A program made the translations under genes and the position numbers. A DNA stretch of 64,000 bases from Mytilus galloprovincialis. Lineage: Eukaryota > Mollusca > Bivalvia > Mytilida > Mytilidae. This document shows positions 22,216 through 33,000 of this stretch, in pieces; position 1 is the stretch's first letter; each line of letters starts with the position of its first letter. The stretch spans positions 59,973,122 through 60,037,121 of the forward strand of contig NC_134849.1 in assembly GCF_965363235.1 (NCBI RefSeq). The letters are read 5' to 3'. Under the pieces are notes generated by a model. The model did no database searches and was not told the origin of the DNA. It worked only from the letters and a program-made list of their open reading frames with translations.

Positions 22216-22434
22216 ATACGTAATACAACCAAGTTCAATGTTTGCAGTACCAAGTCGACTGACGAAGAAACCTATTCGTAGAATGTCCTGGGCCTAGCAT
22301 CACAAACCATTTATGAAATATCTCATCGTAACTCTGGGAACGAACATCATGAAATAACAACAACTGATGTAGCCAAAAAAATCAAAAGTAAAGTTTTCGT
22401 AACAGAGAAAGTTAAAGAACTTGATATGGTGTGA
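22216..22434 (+). pseudogene. KCNT: KCNT terminal exon with 67-bp deletion (unit 2)
   Basis: YVIQPSSMFAVPSRLTKK is followed by RRMSWA and TAG (22,295-22,297). 'gggcc' then joins directly to 'tagcatcacaaacc', homologous to 10,857 in unit 1. The remaining tail is open to TGA at 22,432 in the shifted frame. Confidence 0.7.
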
Positions 22435-22452
22435 ATGCTGCAGACTTTGTGA

Positions 22453-22673
22453 TGTTGGCATCATGTGACAATATGGCATCCTGTGACATTTTAATGTCAT
22501 GTGACTTTGGCATCATGTGATACTCTGGCATCATGTGACAATTTGGCATCATGTGACACTTTGTCAAGTGAATTTGGCATTGTGTGTCACTTTGGCATCA
22601 TGTGAAAGTTTTGCATCATGTGACACTTTGGCATCATGTGACACTTTAATATCATGTGACTATGGCATAATAT
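22453..22673. repeat. Minisatellite of GGCATCATGTGAC units (unit 2)
   Basis: About eleven imperfect units follow the KCNT tail, homologous to 11,021-11,222. Most contain TCATGTGA. Confidence 0.85.
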
Positions 22674-23325
22674 GATAGAGGAGAGATTGATTTAAGTGTT
22701 TAGTAGTGAACAATGATAGTTATGCTTTGGTTTAAGGGTATACTATGAGCAGCTAATGTTTACATGGGTTTATATGTATCGTAAGTGTATATGATCTGAT
22801 CACAATAAATACTGGGGTTTTGTGGATGCTAGACTGTTAGATGCTTATTGAATAGCTTGTCTAAAGTTAGTTCAATAGAAACAAAACTGACAGAATTCGA
22901 TTACTGGACATTGGATTACTTCGTTTTTAATAACTTCCTTGTGCATTCATTTTGTCCAGTATTGTAAAGACATCGAATAGGATGATAACATATGTTGATT
23001 GTTTCCTGACACTGTTAAAACTGAACATTATTCATACAGCTTCAAAACTTCTGTTTTGCTACAAATTGCGGAACAATAAATTTTTGAATCTTTGAACAAA
23101 ACTTTATCGCAAGATTTGCTACAGGCAGCTGTTAAATGTTGGATAAAAAGGCATGATTTATATCATGCTTGAAAACTAGAACCCTTTCATTAGTATATGA
23201 ACAGTACGTTGTTAGACAACATTTATCTTATTACTGTTTCTAATTAGAATATTTTCAATTTTCTAGAGGCAAGAATAAAAAGCGAATTCAAAGTAGTAGC
23301 TTTTATTACTGTGAAACACAATAAA

Positions 23326-23580
23326 TGAAGATGTGGTATGATTGCCAATAAGACAAACTTTCCACAAGAGACCAAATTACATATTAATTAACATCTAAAG
23401 GTCACCGTACAGCCTTCAACAATGAGCAAAGCCAATACCGCATATAACTTTGTTGAAAAAAAACAAGAAATGTAACGGCCTAATTCAAACATGCTTAATA
23501 TACAAAAAAAATGAACAAAATGTAGAACAGCAGCAAACAGCATTTAAATTACATACATCTTTTTCTTATGAATATACAAA
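23326..23580 (+). repeat. Mussel dispersed repeat 'GATGTGGTATGATTGCCAATAAG'
   Basis: Same family and same site as 11,381 in unit 1, with the 'ccgtacagccttcaacaatg' and 'gtaacggcctaattc' landmarks. Confidence 0.8.
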
Positions 23581-24044
23581 TGTACAAAAAAATATTTCCC
23601 ACTAGACATTTTGTAGACAACAGTCAATCATTTGAGCATCTTTAGTTCATCTGTCAGTACATTAAGCAAAGAATGAGTATTCTAATAGCAGCCTGAACTA
23701 TTAACCATAAGTCTGATGCTCTGGACTAGTTAAAGTTTGTTCAAGTGTTTGCAAAACATTGTTTAAACACAGGAGGAAAATGTCTGATAAATGGTCTTTG
23801 GACTAGTACTGGTAGTTGGAAATTATTTTTGTAGGCAGGATTTGTAGACCAATGTGCATAAAAATCAGAATTCAAGGATGCAGGGATCCAGTTTGCTCAT
23901 AATACATTTAAATGAAGTCAGAAATAAAACGACTAAGTGTAAAACATTTTTTTTTACAATTTAAACATCAAAACCGTTTGTCTAATCTATTATATAAAAA
24001 ACGAGTAACACTTCTAAACCACGCCAACAAATGACAATCACTGA

Positions 24045-24704
24045 CAGTCAGGGGTCCTACTTATACAAGTAATTTTTATTTACTTGAGGAACTAAAAATA
24101 GATATACACGTATAAGTTAATTTGTAGGATACTTGTACAAGTGAATTTTATTTACTTGTATAGGTAAAAAAAAATTGGCTTAGTTATGTCCCTTATACAT
24201 TCCGACTTTTTTACTCGTATAAGTAGAAAAGTCTATCTTTTTTTCTTGAATTCTTAGGATTTCTTTGCTCTAATAGAATTTAAAATTGTCTACCCTTTGC
24301 AGATGTCTTTACTAATCATTTAAGTGTAATTTCATTGACAATGAAAATCCCATTTGTCTGTCATCTTCAGAACACTTCATTTACAAGCCCACAAGGAACA
24401 AATTTTGAAGGCCTCGCGCAAATACAAGTGAAATACTTAAGATCTTAGCACAATCAGTTTTTGTTGTTGAAATAATGAGATGAAACATTGAACTCTAATA
24501 AAAACGTATGAGCTAACCTGGGAAAAGTCATCTCAAAACTTGAGAATTTTTGTGAGTTTGTAAGAAAAATTTACTTATACAAGTGAATTTTTGAGAAAAT
24601 TAAGGGAAGATTATTCAAACATTATAATTCACGTATATGTGTATATTTTTCTTTACTTTTTCAAGAAAATAAAAATTAAATGTACAAGTAGTACCCCTGA
24701 CTGA
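24045..24704. mobile_element. Element with CAGTCAGGGGT ends
   Basis: The left end 'cagtcaggggtcctacttat' is inverted at the right end 'acaagtagtacccctgactg'. Inside are several 'acttgta(ta)agta' palindromes. Unit 1 keeps the right end (about 12,630-12,655) but not the left, suggesting a partial deletion there. Confidence 0.65.
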
Positions 24705-24709
24705 CTAAA

Positions 24710-25860
24710 TAACAGGCTCCTGACTTAGGACAAATAAATGCAGCGGGTGTAAACTAGTTTATTGCATGGTGCCAAACCCTCACCCTTGCATGGCACAAAA
24801 AAAGAATGAACTATGCAAAGCAATATAAGAAAAACATATATAAGAAAAAGCAAAACAACGAAAACCCCTCAAATACAGGCTCCGGACTTAAAACAGACAC
24901 ACACATATATATAGAAGCCAATTATACAGCAATCTATCAACACACAACTACCAAACAAATCATTTAGACAATAAACAAAATTTAGTGAACCTTTGGTTTT
25001 GCCTTTTTAAAACCATACAAAAATGGGTTTGTAGAAGCTGAAAAAAAATTTCCTGTTGATAAATTTCTGTATTTAACAAAAAATGGGTTTAAACACTTTT
25101 TTACACCATTTTTATTCAAACATCTTTTTGTTCTGGAATTTATCGAAGGTTTTTTCTTGTAAATTGTTTTCCTATGAAGAAACAAATTGTGTGAATTAAT
25201 TGATTTTTTTACAGTTCTTGATCTATTATTTTCCTGTAAGAATCAATTATGGTAGCTTCAGTTTTCCAATATTTTTAAGAAAGAGGACTCAGCATTCTCA
25301 GGAGGGTTATTTATAACGAGTCAATGTCGTAAAAAACTTCCATTTGTTGGGTTATTTCTATAAATATTGGACAGTTAAAAGTAACAATCATTTATGGTTT
25401 CTAACAGATAAAAATGAAATAAGGGTACAAAAATAAAATAACGTAACAACAATATTTTAATTACAAAAAAGGTTACTAAATCATGCACATGTATCACCAT
25501 TTACATGATTTGTACAATGCACAACTGTGTTGTGTATCAGAATACTATTTTACAGACAGACCAAAAAACTGGGCCCCCAAAAACTGACATTACCTCTTCA
25601 AAAGCCAAACTCAAAAGAGATATAAAAATAAATGAACACGAAAAAGAAACCAACCAGTCAACAAAACATCAATGACCCTTTGCAAGTTAAAACAATATCT
25701 TCACTAACCAAAATAATTATTAAATAAAATTTACACAAATGGAAAACACAATTGAACAAATACACTAAATGTAATGTTGTCTTTAGTTTGCCTGAATATC
25801 TGGTTTTAAATACAAATGAGGAGAAATACATGAAGAGAAAAATGTTTTCAATAGTCGTGA
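24710..25860. other. Intergenic spacer between convergent KCNT and FAMeT-mucin genes (unit 2)
   Basis: Collinear with 12,660-13,960. It includes the 'aggctcctgacttaggacaa' repeat at 24,712. No gene is seen. Confidence 0.55.
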
Positions 25861-25864
25861 ATCA

Positions 25865-27093
25865 TTATTTCTTTTTGTGAAACATGAAGCAAGCACAGTG
25901 TTGAAGGTCCATCAAAACTATCAAGGTGCAAATCACCACTAAAACAACAATACCAAAGGTGCCAATGTACTTCGAAGATGGCCTGTGGTCTGATGCTGAT
26001 GTAACGGATCGTTTGTACTTGTTAGTTTGTTTTCTATCTACAGACAACTCTGATTTTAACAGTGCAATCTTTCTAATGAGTTCATCTTCTGTCATGGTGG
26101 AGTTGTTACATGAACATGTACATGGAGTTTTGGTTGATGAACGATATGTTGTTCTGCTTGATGCTGTTGTTGCAGTGCTGAAGATGTTGCTTATTGTTGT
26201 CGTAGCAAATTCTGGTGTTGGTGTATTCGTTGAGCTTATTGTTGTTGAAGCAAATTCTGGTGTTGTATCGGTTGAGCTTAATGTTGTGGAAGCAAATTCT
26301 GGTGTTGTTGTATCGGTTGAGCTTATTGTTGTTGAAGCAAATTCTGGTGTTGTTGTATCTGTTGAGCTTGTTGTTGAAGCTAATTCTGGTATTGTTGTAT
26401 CGTTTGAGCTTATTGTTGTTGAAGCAAATTCTGGTGTTGTTGTATCGGTTGAGCTTTTTGTTGTTGAAGCAAATTCTGGTGTTGTTGTATCGGTTGAGCT
26501 TTTTGTTGTTGAAGCAAATTCTGGTGTTGTTGTATCGGTTGAGCTTTTTGTTGTTGAAGCAAATTCTGGTGTTGTTGTATTGGTTGCGTTTTTTGTTGTT
26601 GTAGCAAATTCTGGTGTTGTATCGGTTGAGTTTATTGTTGTTGAAGCAATTTCTGGTGTTGTATCGGTTGAGCTTATTGTTGTTGAAGCAAATTCTGGTG
26701 TTGTAGCAAATTCTGGTGTTGTAACGGTTGAGCCTTTTGTTGTTGAAGCAAATTCTGGTGTTGTTGTATCGGTTGAGCTTTTTGTTGTTGATGCAACATC
26801 TGGTGTTGTTGTATCGGTTGAGCTTATTGTTGTTGAAGCAAATTCTGGTGTTGTTGTAGAAAATTCTGTTGTTGAAGCAAATTCTGGTGTTGTTGTAACG
26901 GTTGAGCCTTTTGTTGCTGAAGCAAATTCTGGTGTTGTTGTATCGGTTGAGCTTATTGTTGTTGAAGCAAATGCTGGTGTTGTTGTATCGGTTGAATTGG
27001 TTGTTGAAGCTAATTCTGGTGTTGTTGTTTCAGTTGATCTTATTATTGTCGGACCGGATCCAGAACCAACAGCTGATTCATCAGGTGTACAAT
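25865..27093 (-). CDS. Stalk/TM exon of FAMeT-mucin protein
   Basis: 1229 bp. It starts after 'ccttttgtag' with DCTPDESAVGSGSGPTIIR, then more than twenty 15-residue repeats. The normal stop after LIVLMDL, present in unit 1 as TAA, is CAA here, and the frame runs 12 more residues (QHCACFMFHKKK) to TAA at 25,865. The exon is 72 codons longer than its unit-1 copy; the stalk has more repeats. Confidence 0.8.
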
Positions 27094-30000
27094 CTACAAA
27101 AGGATATAAGTTTAAGCTTAAAACTGAACTGATTGCAAGAACTCCTATATTAAAAATAAGAAGATGTGGTATGAGTTCAAATTAGACAGCTCTCCATCCA
27201 TTTCACAATTTTGAAATAAAAATAGCAGGCATGGATGATTATTTTCACATCCAAACACCATAATATAACTGTTTGTCTTTTTCTTTTTTAGCCATGATGT
27301 TGTCAGTTTATTTTCTATCTATGATCAGTTCGACTGTCCCTCTGGTATCTTGCGCCCCTTTATTATATACTTAACAATTTAGGATGTGATGTATTCTCCT
27401 GACATTTCAGTCTCGTTGAAATCCCGTTCTAGAATTATTTCCAAAACATGTGATATAAGTGGCAAATATCAATGAATTTTAAAAATATCATAATAAAACA
27501 TTACTCTGTGAATTAATTGTGTACTAACAATGAGCAGTTTTTGAGTAATCCAGTTTTCAACTTTTATGACTAATTGAGTCAGTCTTTTTAGCCAAAATCT
27601 TCAGAAAATGGATGAGAGGTACAAAAATTGATTTTACAAGAATCATATAGTACAATCATCCCATATCATTTTTGTCTTTTCAAATTTCTTAGATATGTAT
27701 GTTTTCAATCAATTATAACAAAACAGTTGAAATAATATGCATTTTGTTCTTAAAATTGAAAAAAAAATCACAAATTTACCAAATTGACAGAATGGTTAAA
27801 TTTCACAGAAAAAAAGCATCAAAATATGATAAAAATTTCTTATATTAACACCTACCTATATTTTTTTTTAAACGGCTAGTAGCAAAAAAAAAGAAGTGCA
27901 CCACCATATATTTTTTCTTCGCCAATATTTTTTTTACAGTCTTATAAACCCAAAAATTAGGTTAAGAAAACAATTTTTTTATGGAAATATTCTTTATAAA
28001 GCACAAAGGTGTCAGTATTCACCTCAGAAACTTACAAAACCTTTGAATAGACTTATTAAGAAGGGATATAATTACGATACTGTTGTCAAGTCATTAAAGA
28101 TTGCATATTTTGGCGTTAATATTGACTCATTGATAAGGTCTTTGCATCGGAACTAAACACATTTATTCTAAAAACAGTTGTTGGCATGACACGGGTTATG
28201 TTCTTCTCATATACGTTATGATGGTATGATACTAAACCCCTAACGGGAAGGATTGTGCCTGATGTTCATATGATGAAATCATAATCTTTCAGTCAGTTTA
28301 ATTGAAGTCTGGAGCTGGCATGTCAGTTAACTGCTAGTTGTCTGTTGTTATTTATGTATTATTGTCATTTTGTTTATTTTCTTTGGTTACATCTTCTGAC
28401 AAGACTCGGACTTCTCTTGAACTGAATTTTAATGTGCGTATTGTTATGCGTTTACTTTTCTACATTGGTTAGAGGTATAGGGGGAGGGTTGAGATCTCAC
28501 AAACATGTTTAACCCCGCCGCATTTTTGCGCCTGTCCCAAGTCAGGAGCCTCTGGCCTTTGTTAGTCTTGTATTATTTTAATTTTAGTTTCTTGTGTACA
28601 ATTTGGAAATTAGTATGGCGTTCATTTTCACTGGACTAATATATATTTGTTTAGGGGCCAGCTGAAGGACGCCTCCGGGTGCGGGAATTTCTCGCTACAT
28701 TGAAGACCTTATGGTGACCCTCTGCTGTTGTTTTTTTATTTGGTCGGGTTGTTGTCTCTTTGACACATTCCCCATTTCCATTCTCAATTTTAAGTTTAAT
28801 TCTAGAAATGTTTGGCTCCTCAGAGGTGACGGTACATCCTTATTAAAGAACAAATATATAATAAACACGTGAAAGCTCTTATGAGAGTGGCTCTCGAATG
28901 TTTTTAAGATTGTTTTGTACTTTTAATTAAAACATGCTGTAAATATTGTATTCATGTTTGTATTGTAAATGTAGAGAAGTGAGACTATAATAAAATATTT
29001 GATTTGATTGATTTGATTGTAAATGTAACAATAATAATATTATTATTGTTGCATGGGAGACTAATTGCCAGAATGCAGGGCTAGTTATTAATCCGATTAA
29101 TTACGAATGTAACAATAATATTCGTGTCTACGGTTACATTGTGTTATTGTAACACTAATGCACTAAAATGTACGCTAGATTTATCATACTTAAACATGTT
29201 GCTTATTCTTCATTTTTTTATTTTTTTTTATTATTTTTTTTTGGAGGGGGGATATAAACGATATTACGTTCACAAAATAATTGTACTCTGAAAATGAAAA
29301 CACTTTCCACATGTGGGCAAGTGTTAACCGCGTGATCAATTGCCAAAGTACTATAGACTTGTATTTTAAGAGTATTATTTTTCTCCAGCTATGCTGTTAA
29401 ATATTGAAATCGGAGGTGAACATAATATGGAGGCAATGAACTCATATACTTTCAACAAACAATATTGGACGAAAATATAACTGAAATCGCAAGAGTAAAA
29501 AACACATTTTTCACCTCGGAGTTATTGCAGACAATCATGACAATGTAAGTTCCTTTAACTTTAAAAGGGATATTGCAAATTGGCTGAGCTGACTGGTTTC
29601 ACCACTGAAATGCGTCGGACTTAAACATGTCGCTCCAAAAACAACAGTATAGTCCCAGCCTGCATTGAATTTCACTTATGTAACAATAACGCAGTGTAAT
29701 CGTAGACACAAATATTAGTGTTACATCCATAAGTTGATCCTTGTCCAGCCCTGCATTATGGCAATAAGTCTCCAATGTAACAATAATTATTTTATTATTG
29801 TTACATTTCCATGTAGCCGTAGCCATAAACTGGTCCGCCGGTTCCATATTGATTTGATATAACAAAACAAAGGAGTGTTTTTTTTTATATAAAAAAGGCC
29901 TTAGTTTTCACGTTTCAATTGTCTTATCGGGGCCTTTTATAGCTGACTATGCGGTATGAGCTTTGCTCGGCATTGTTGAAGGCCGTACGGTTACCTATAG

Positions 30001-33000
30001 TTGTTAATGTCTGTGTCATTTTGGTCTCGTATGGACAGTTGTCTCAATAGCACTCATATTCGGCACATCTTCTTTTTTATAACTCAATAAAAAAAAACGT
30101 AAATTAACATACTATGAACGAATAAATTTGATCTGCGATACTTGAAAGCAAATACAAAGTTAATAAATTATTAGGGATACATAATTAGGGTCAAAGGTAA
30201 ATAAACAGGTTAAAACAAAGTTAAAGTAAGATACCACTGTGAAATAGTTAACATTTTTTTTAGAATATCATCATTTTTGAAGAAAAAAAACAGTTAAATG
30301 ACAAATAATTTTGCCGTTAAGTATACTCCTTCGTCTGTGTGTATAGGTTACAATACACCATTAGATTTTATGGGCGCAGCCATTTTATGAGCATTAACAT
30401 GGTATTCAGAATTAAGAGTATGGCTAATCCTGATTGGTCGATATGTGCGCCCGTTATATTTTATTATTAGAGACTTCGTGCACTCTGCTTTATACAAAAG
30501 GCAAAATAAAAATTATTCCGTAGCCCTAAAGGTCCTGAGATGACTTTTCAACGCTAGGACAAGACACGTATTTTTAAGGGCAAAATTGATAGGCATGGGA
30601 GATAAGTACAAAATACGCTAAGAAAAGCAACACGAACCTATATTTTTTGGACCAAAAAATACTGTCCTAATAACTTTTCCTTTATTCTAGCAAGGTTTCG
30701 TTAAAAAAATCAACTTTCTAAAGTCTGTATCTCGAAAAAGGCTACCATTGTCGCCTATGGGGAAATTAATTGTTTATTTCAATCTATAAGATCTTCCGAT
30801 TAGGAATACCAAGAAAGTTCTGTAATATAAATAAAAGTAATCTAACACTTGGTACATATGGGGTGAATATCAACAATAAAACTATACAATTAGAGCCAGA
30901 TAAAACTTCCTGTACAGGTTCGAGATCAGTGTTTAAGGAGAAATGAAATACTTTTGATGTTCATAGTACGAAGAAGTGAAAATTTGAAGATATTCCATAT
31001 AATCAAAGCTGGCATACAGATAAAGACAAGATCCATATTAACATAAAATAACAAAAAAGGAATACAAATAGTATCAACAGGTCAAATTAACAAGAAAGTA
31101 CGATTTGAGAGTACTCGCAGTTACTGACAGATAGTTTAAAGCCAAAACAATTAATAATAAAAAATCATGCATCAGAGACTAAAATCAACTGAAACACATC
31201 ACAGGGATTTAGTATTTTAACGTCATGAACAGTCAAAGAAGACATGACTTGTGCAATGCCAAATAAATATGTAACGACAGATAATAGTGAGGTGTGACTT
31301 CTTTAAAGATAACAATTAACGTGTGTGTGTCTCTATACATCCCACTTGAAAAGACTTGAATACTTAAATGCAAACTTTTTCATTATTCACTTTTCCTGAC
31401 TAAGCGTTTACTTAAATTATGAATAATCTTTTTCATTATTCATGATGATAAATGATTTTTTTAAACTAAAAAATGAAAAAAATGGACGTACTCAGCGCAG
31501 AACTTTACCTGATGTTGTATTTTTCGGAATATCAAATACCCAGTCCACAGTTGTATAGGACATTATTGAAATATCAGTTACATCTGCATGTACATCTGTA
31601 TCAAAGGACGAGTCGTTGAACTTGTCAGATCCAATCTCGGTACCCTTACCCGCTTCGATGGTCCCATCAATCCAAGAAACCCAAAATAGAACGTAACAGT
31701 TACAATAATGTCTTGGCCAGAATCCATTGTCTATAATAGATTCTGTTGCAAAGTTAATAGTGGAGAAATCCTCATCTCCAAAATGCACTCGATAGAACGG
31801 ATAATTTATTTCTGTTTTATATTGTATTTCCACTAAGTCCATAAATGTTTCTTCACAAGCTTTGATCTTGAAAAATATTGACTCTGAAACTCGAATATCA
31901 ATTCCGGTTTCAGTTAGTGATTTTCTCTCTCTATTTCTTGTAGTAATGTCGATAGCTACAAGACAAAAAATAATCATATATATCTACAATTTTGTAATTT
32001 GTCGATTTTTCAGTAATCTGACAGACTACAAGTCTCCTTAACCCGCAAAGGTACAGGTACTTTATTGAGTCCTGATATGATATATATACTAGTAGACATT
32101 CTGTCTGTAAATATCTACATATACATAATTCAGATCTAACTGTTTTGTATTTCAAGCTTCGGCGGCATCAATTGGAGATTTGATGGTTGCTAATTGAGTT
32201 TACTTGTGACGCGATATCGGAGCCAGTAAACGCATATTTGCGACTATCAAATCACCAATTGATGCCATCGGAGCCTAAAATACGATATTGTTATCTCAGT
32301 TCTAATAAAACTAACAGAAAACTTCTTCAAACCATACATTTAAAATCTGGCATTCGTTGTTTGTGAGTACTTTGTCGTGCGTGTGAATATGGTGCCATAA
32401 GAATTGGTGACGTTATAAAATCAACATAAACAATGATGTTGCAAATAATGTTGCATTACAATTCATAGTCTATAATTTTGATGGTTATATTGAAGTATAA
32501 TATAAGATTTCAAATCGTCAAACATTGCTGACATTTCAGTGTCATGTATGGCTGACTTTTCAGTGACATGTATGACTGTCCTTACGGGTCACTTTTGAAA
32601 ATCTGTTTACACATTACTGATTTCGGAACATACTGTTTCATTCTGACTTGGGAAAAAGTTACTTTTCCGTCAGTTCTTATCAGGCCAGGATATTCATCTC
32701 CTGAACACCCTCGAAACAATTGGTCATCAGCTAAACACGCGCAATAATTTGAAACCTGTACTAGATAACTAACCGCAGAAGAAATTATGAAATAGAAGTT
32801 TGAAATTTGATAATTTTATAGAGACATATTTTAGGACATTTTCCGTTAATGTTGTGTGCTTCCTATACTAATGGGTCTCTATTTAAGGGAACCAGTCAGT
32901 AAGAAAAAGAGATAAGGCCCATTGTTTTTCGATTTTTAGATACAGTGCAATGTAAAGGTGTGTATCGTACCTCGGGTAAATTATCACGTCGCTCTCGTTT

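Larger units (their letters stand above)
20130..22434 (+). pseudogene. KCNT: KCNT-like C-terminal fragment, unit 2
   Basis: Three exons, 20,130-20,289, 21,267-21,348 and 22,216-22,297, repeat the last three of unit 1 with the same phases and GT-AG junctions. A 67-bp deletion after MSW-A (relative to unit 1) shifts the frame and gives TAG at 22,295. The original tail (EISHRNSGNEHHEITTTDVA, then KKIKSKVFVTEKVKELDMV) is still open in another frame down to TGA at 22,432. No upstream channel exons belong to this copy, so it cannot encode a channel by itself. It is inferred to be a duplicated gene fragment. Confidence 0.75.

Noticed and set aside
25926-27185. Long + strand open frame (419 codons)
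   Set aside because: Same reason as its unit-1 copy: shadow of the 45-bp repeats.
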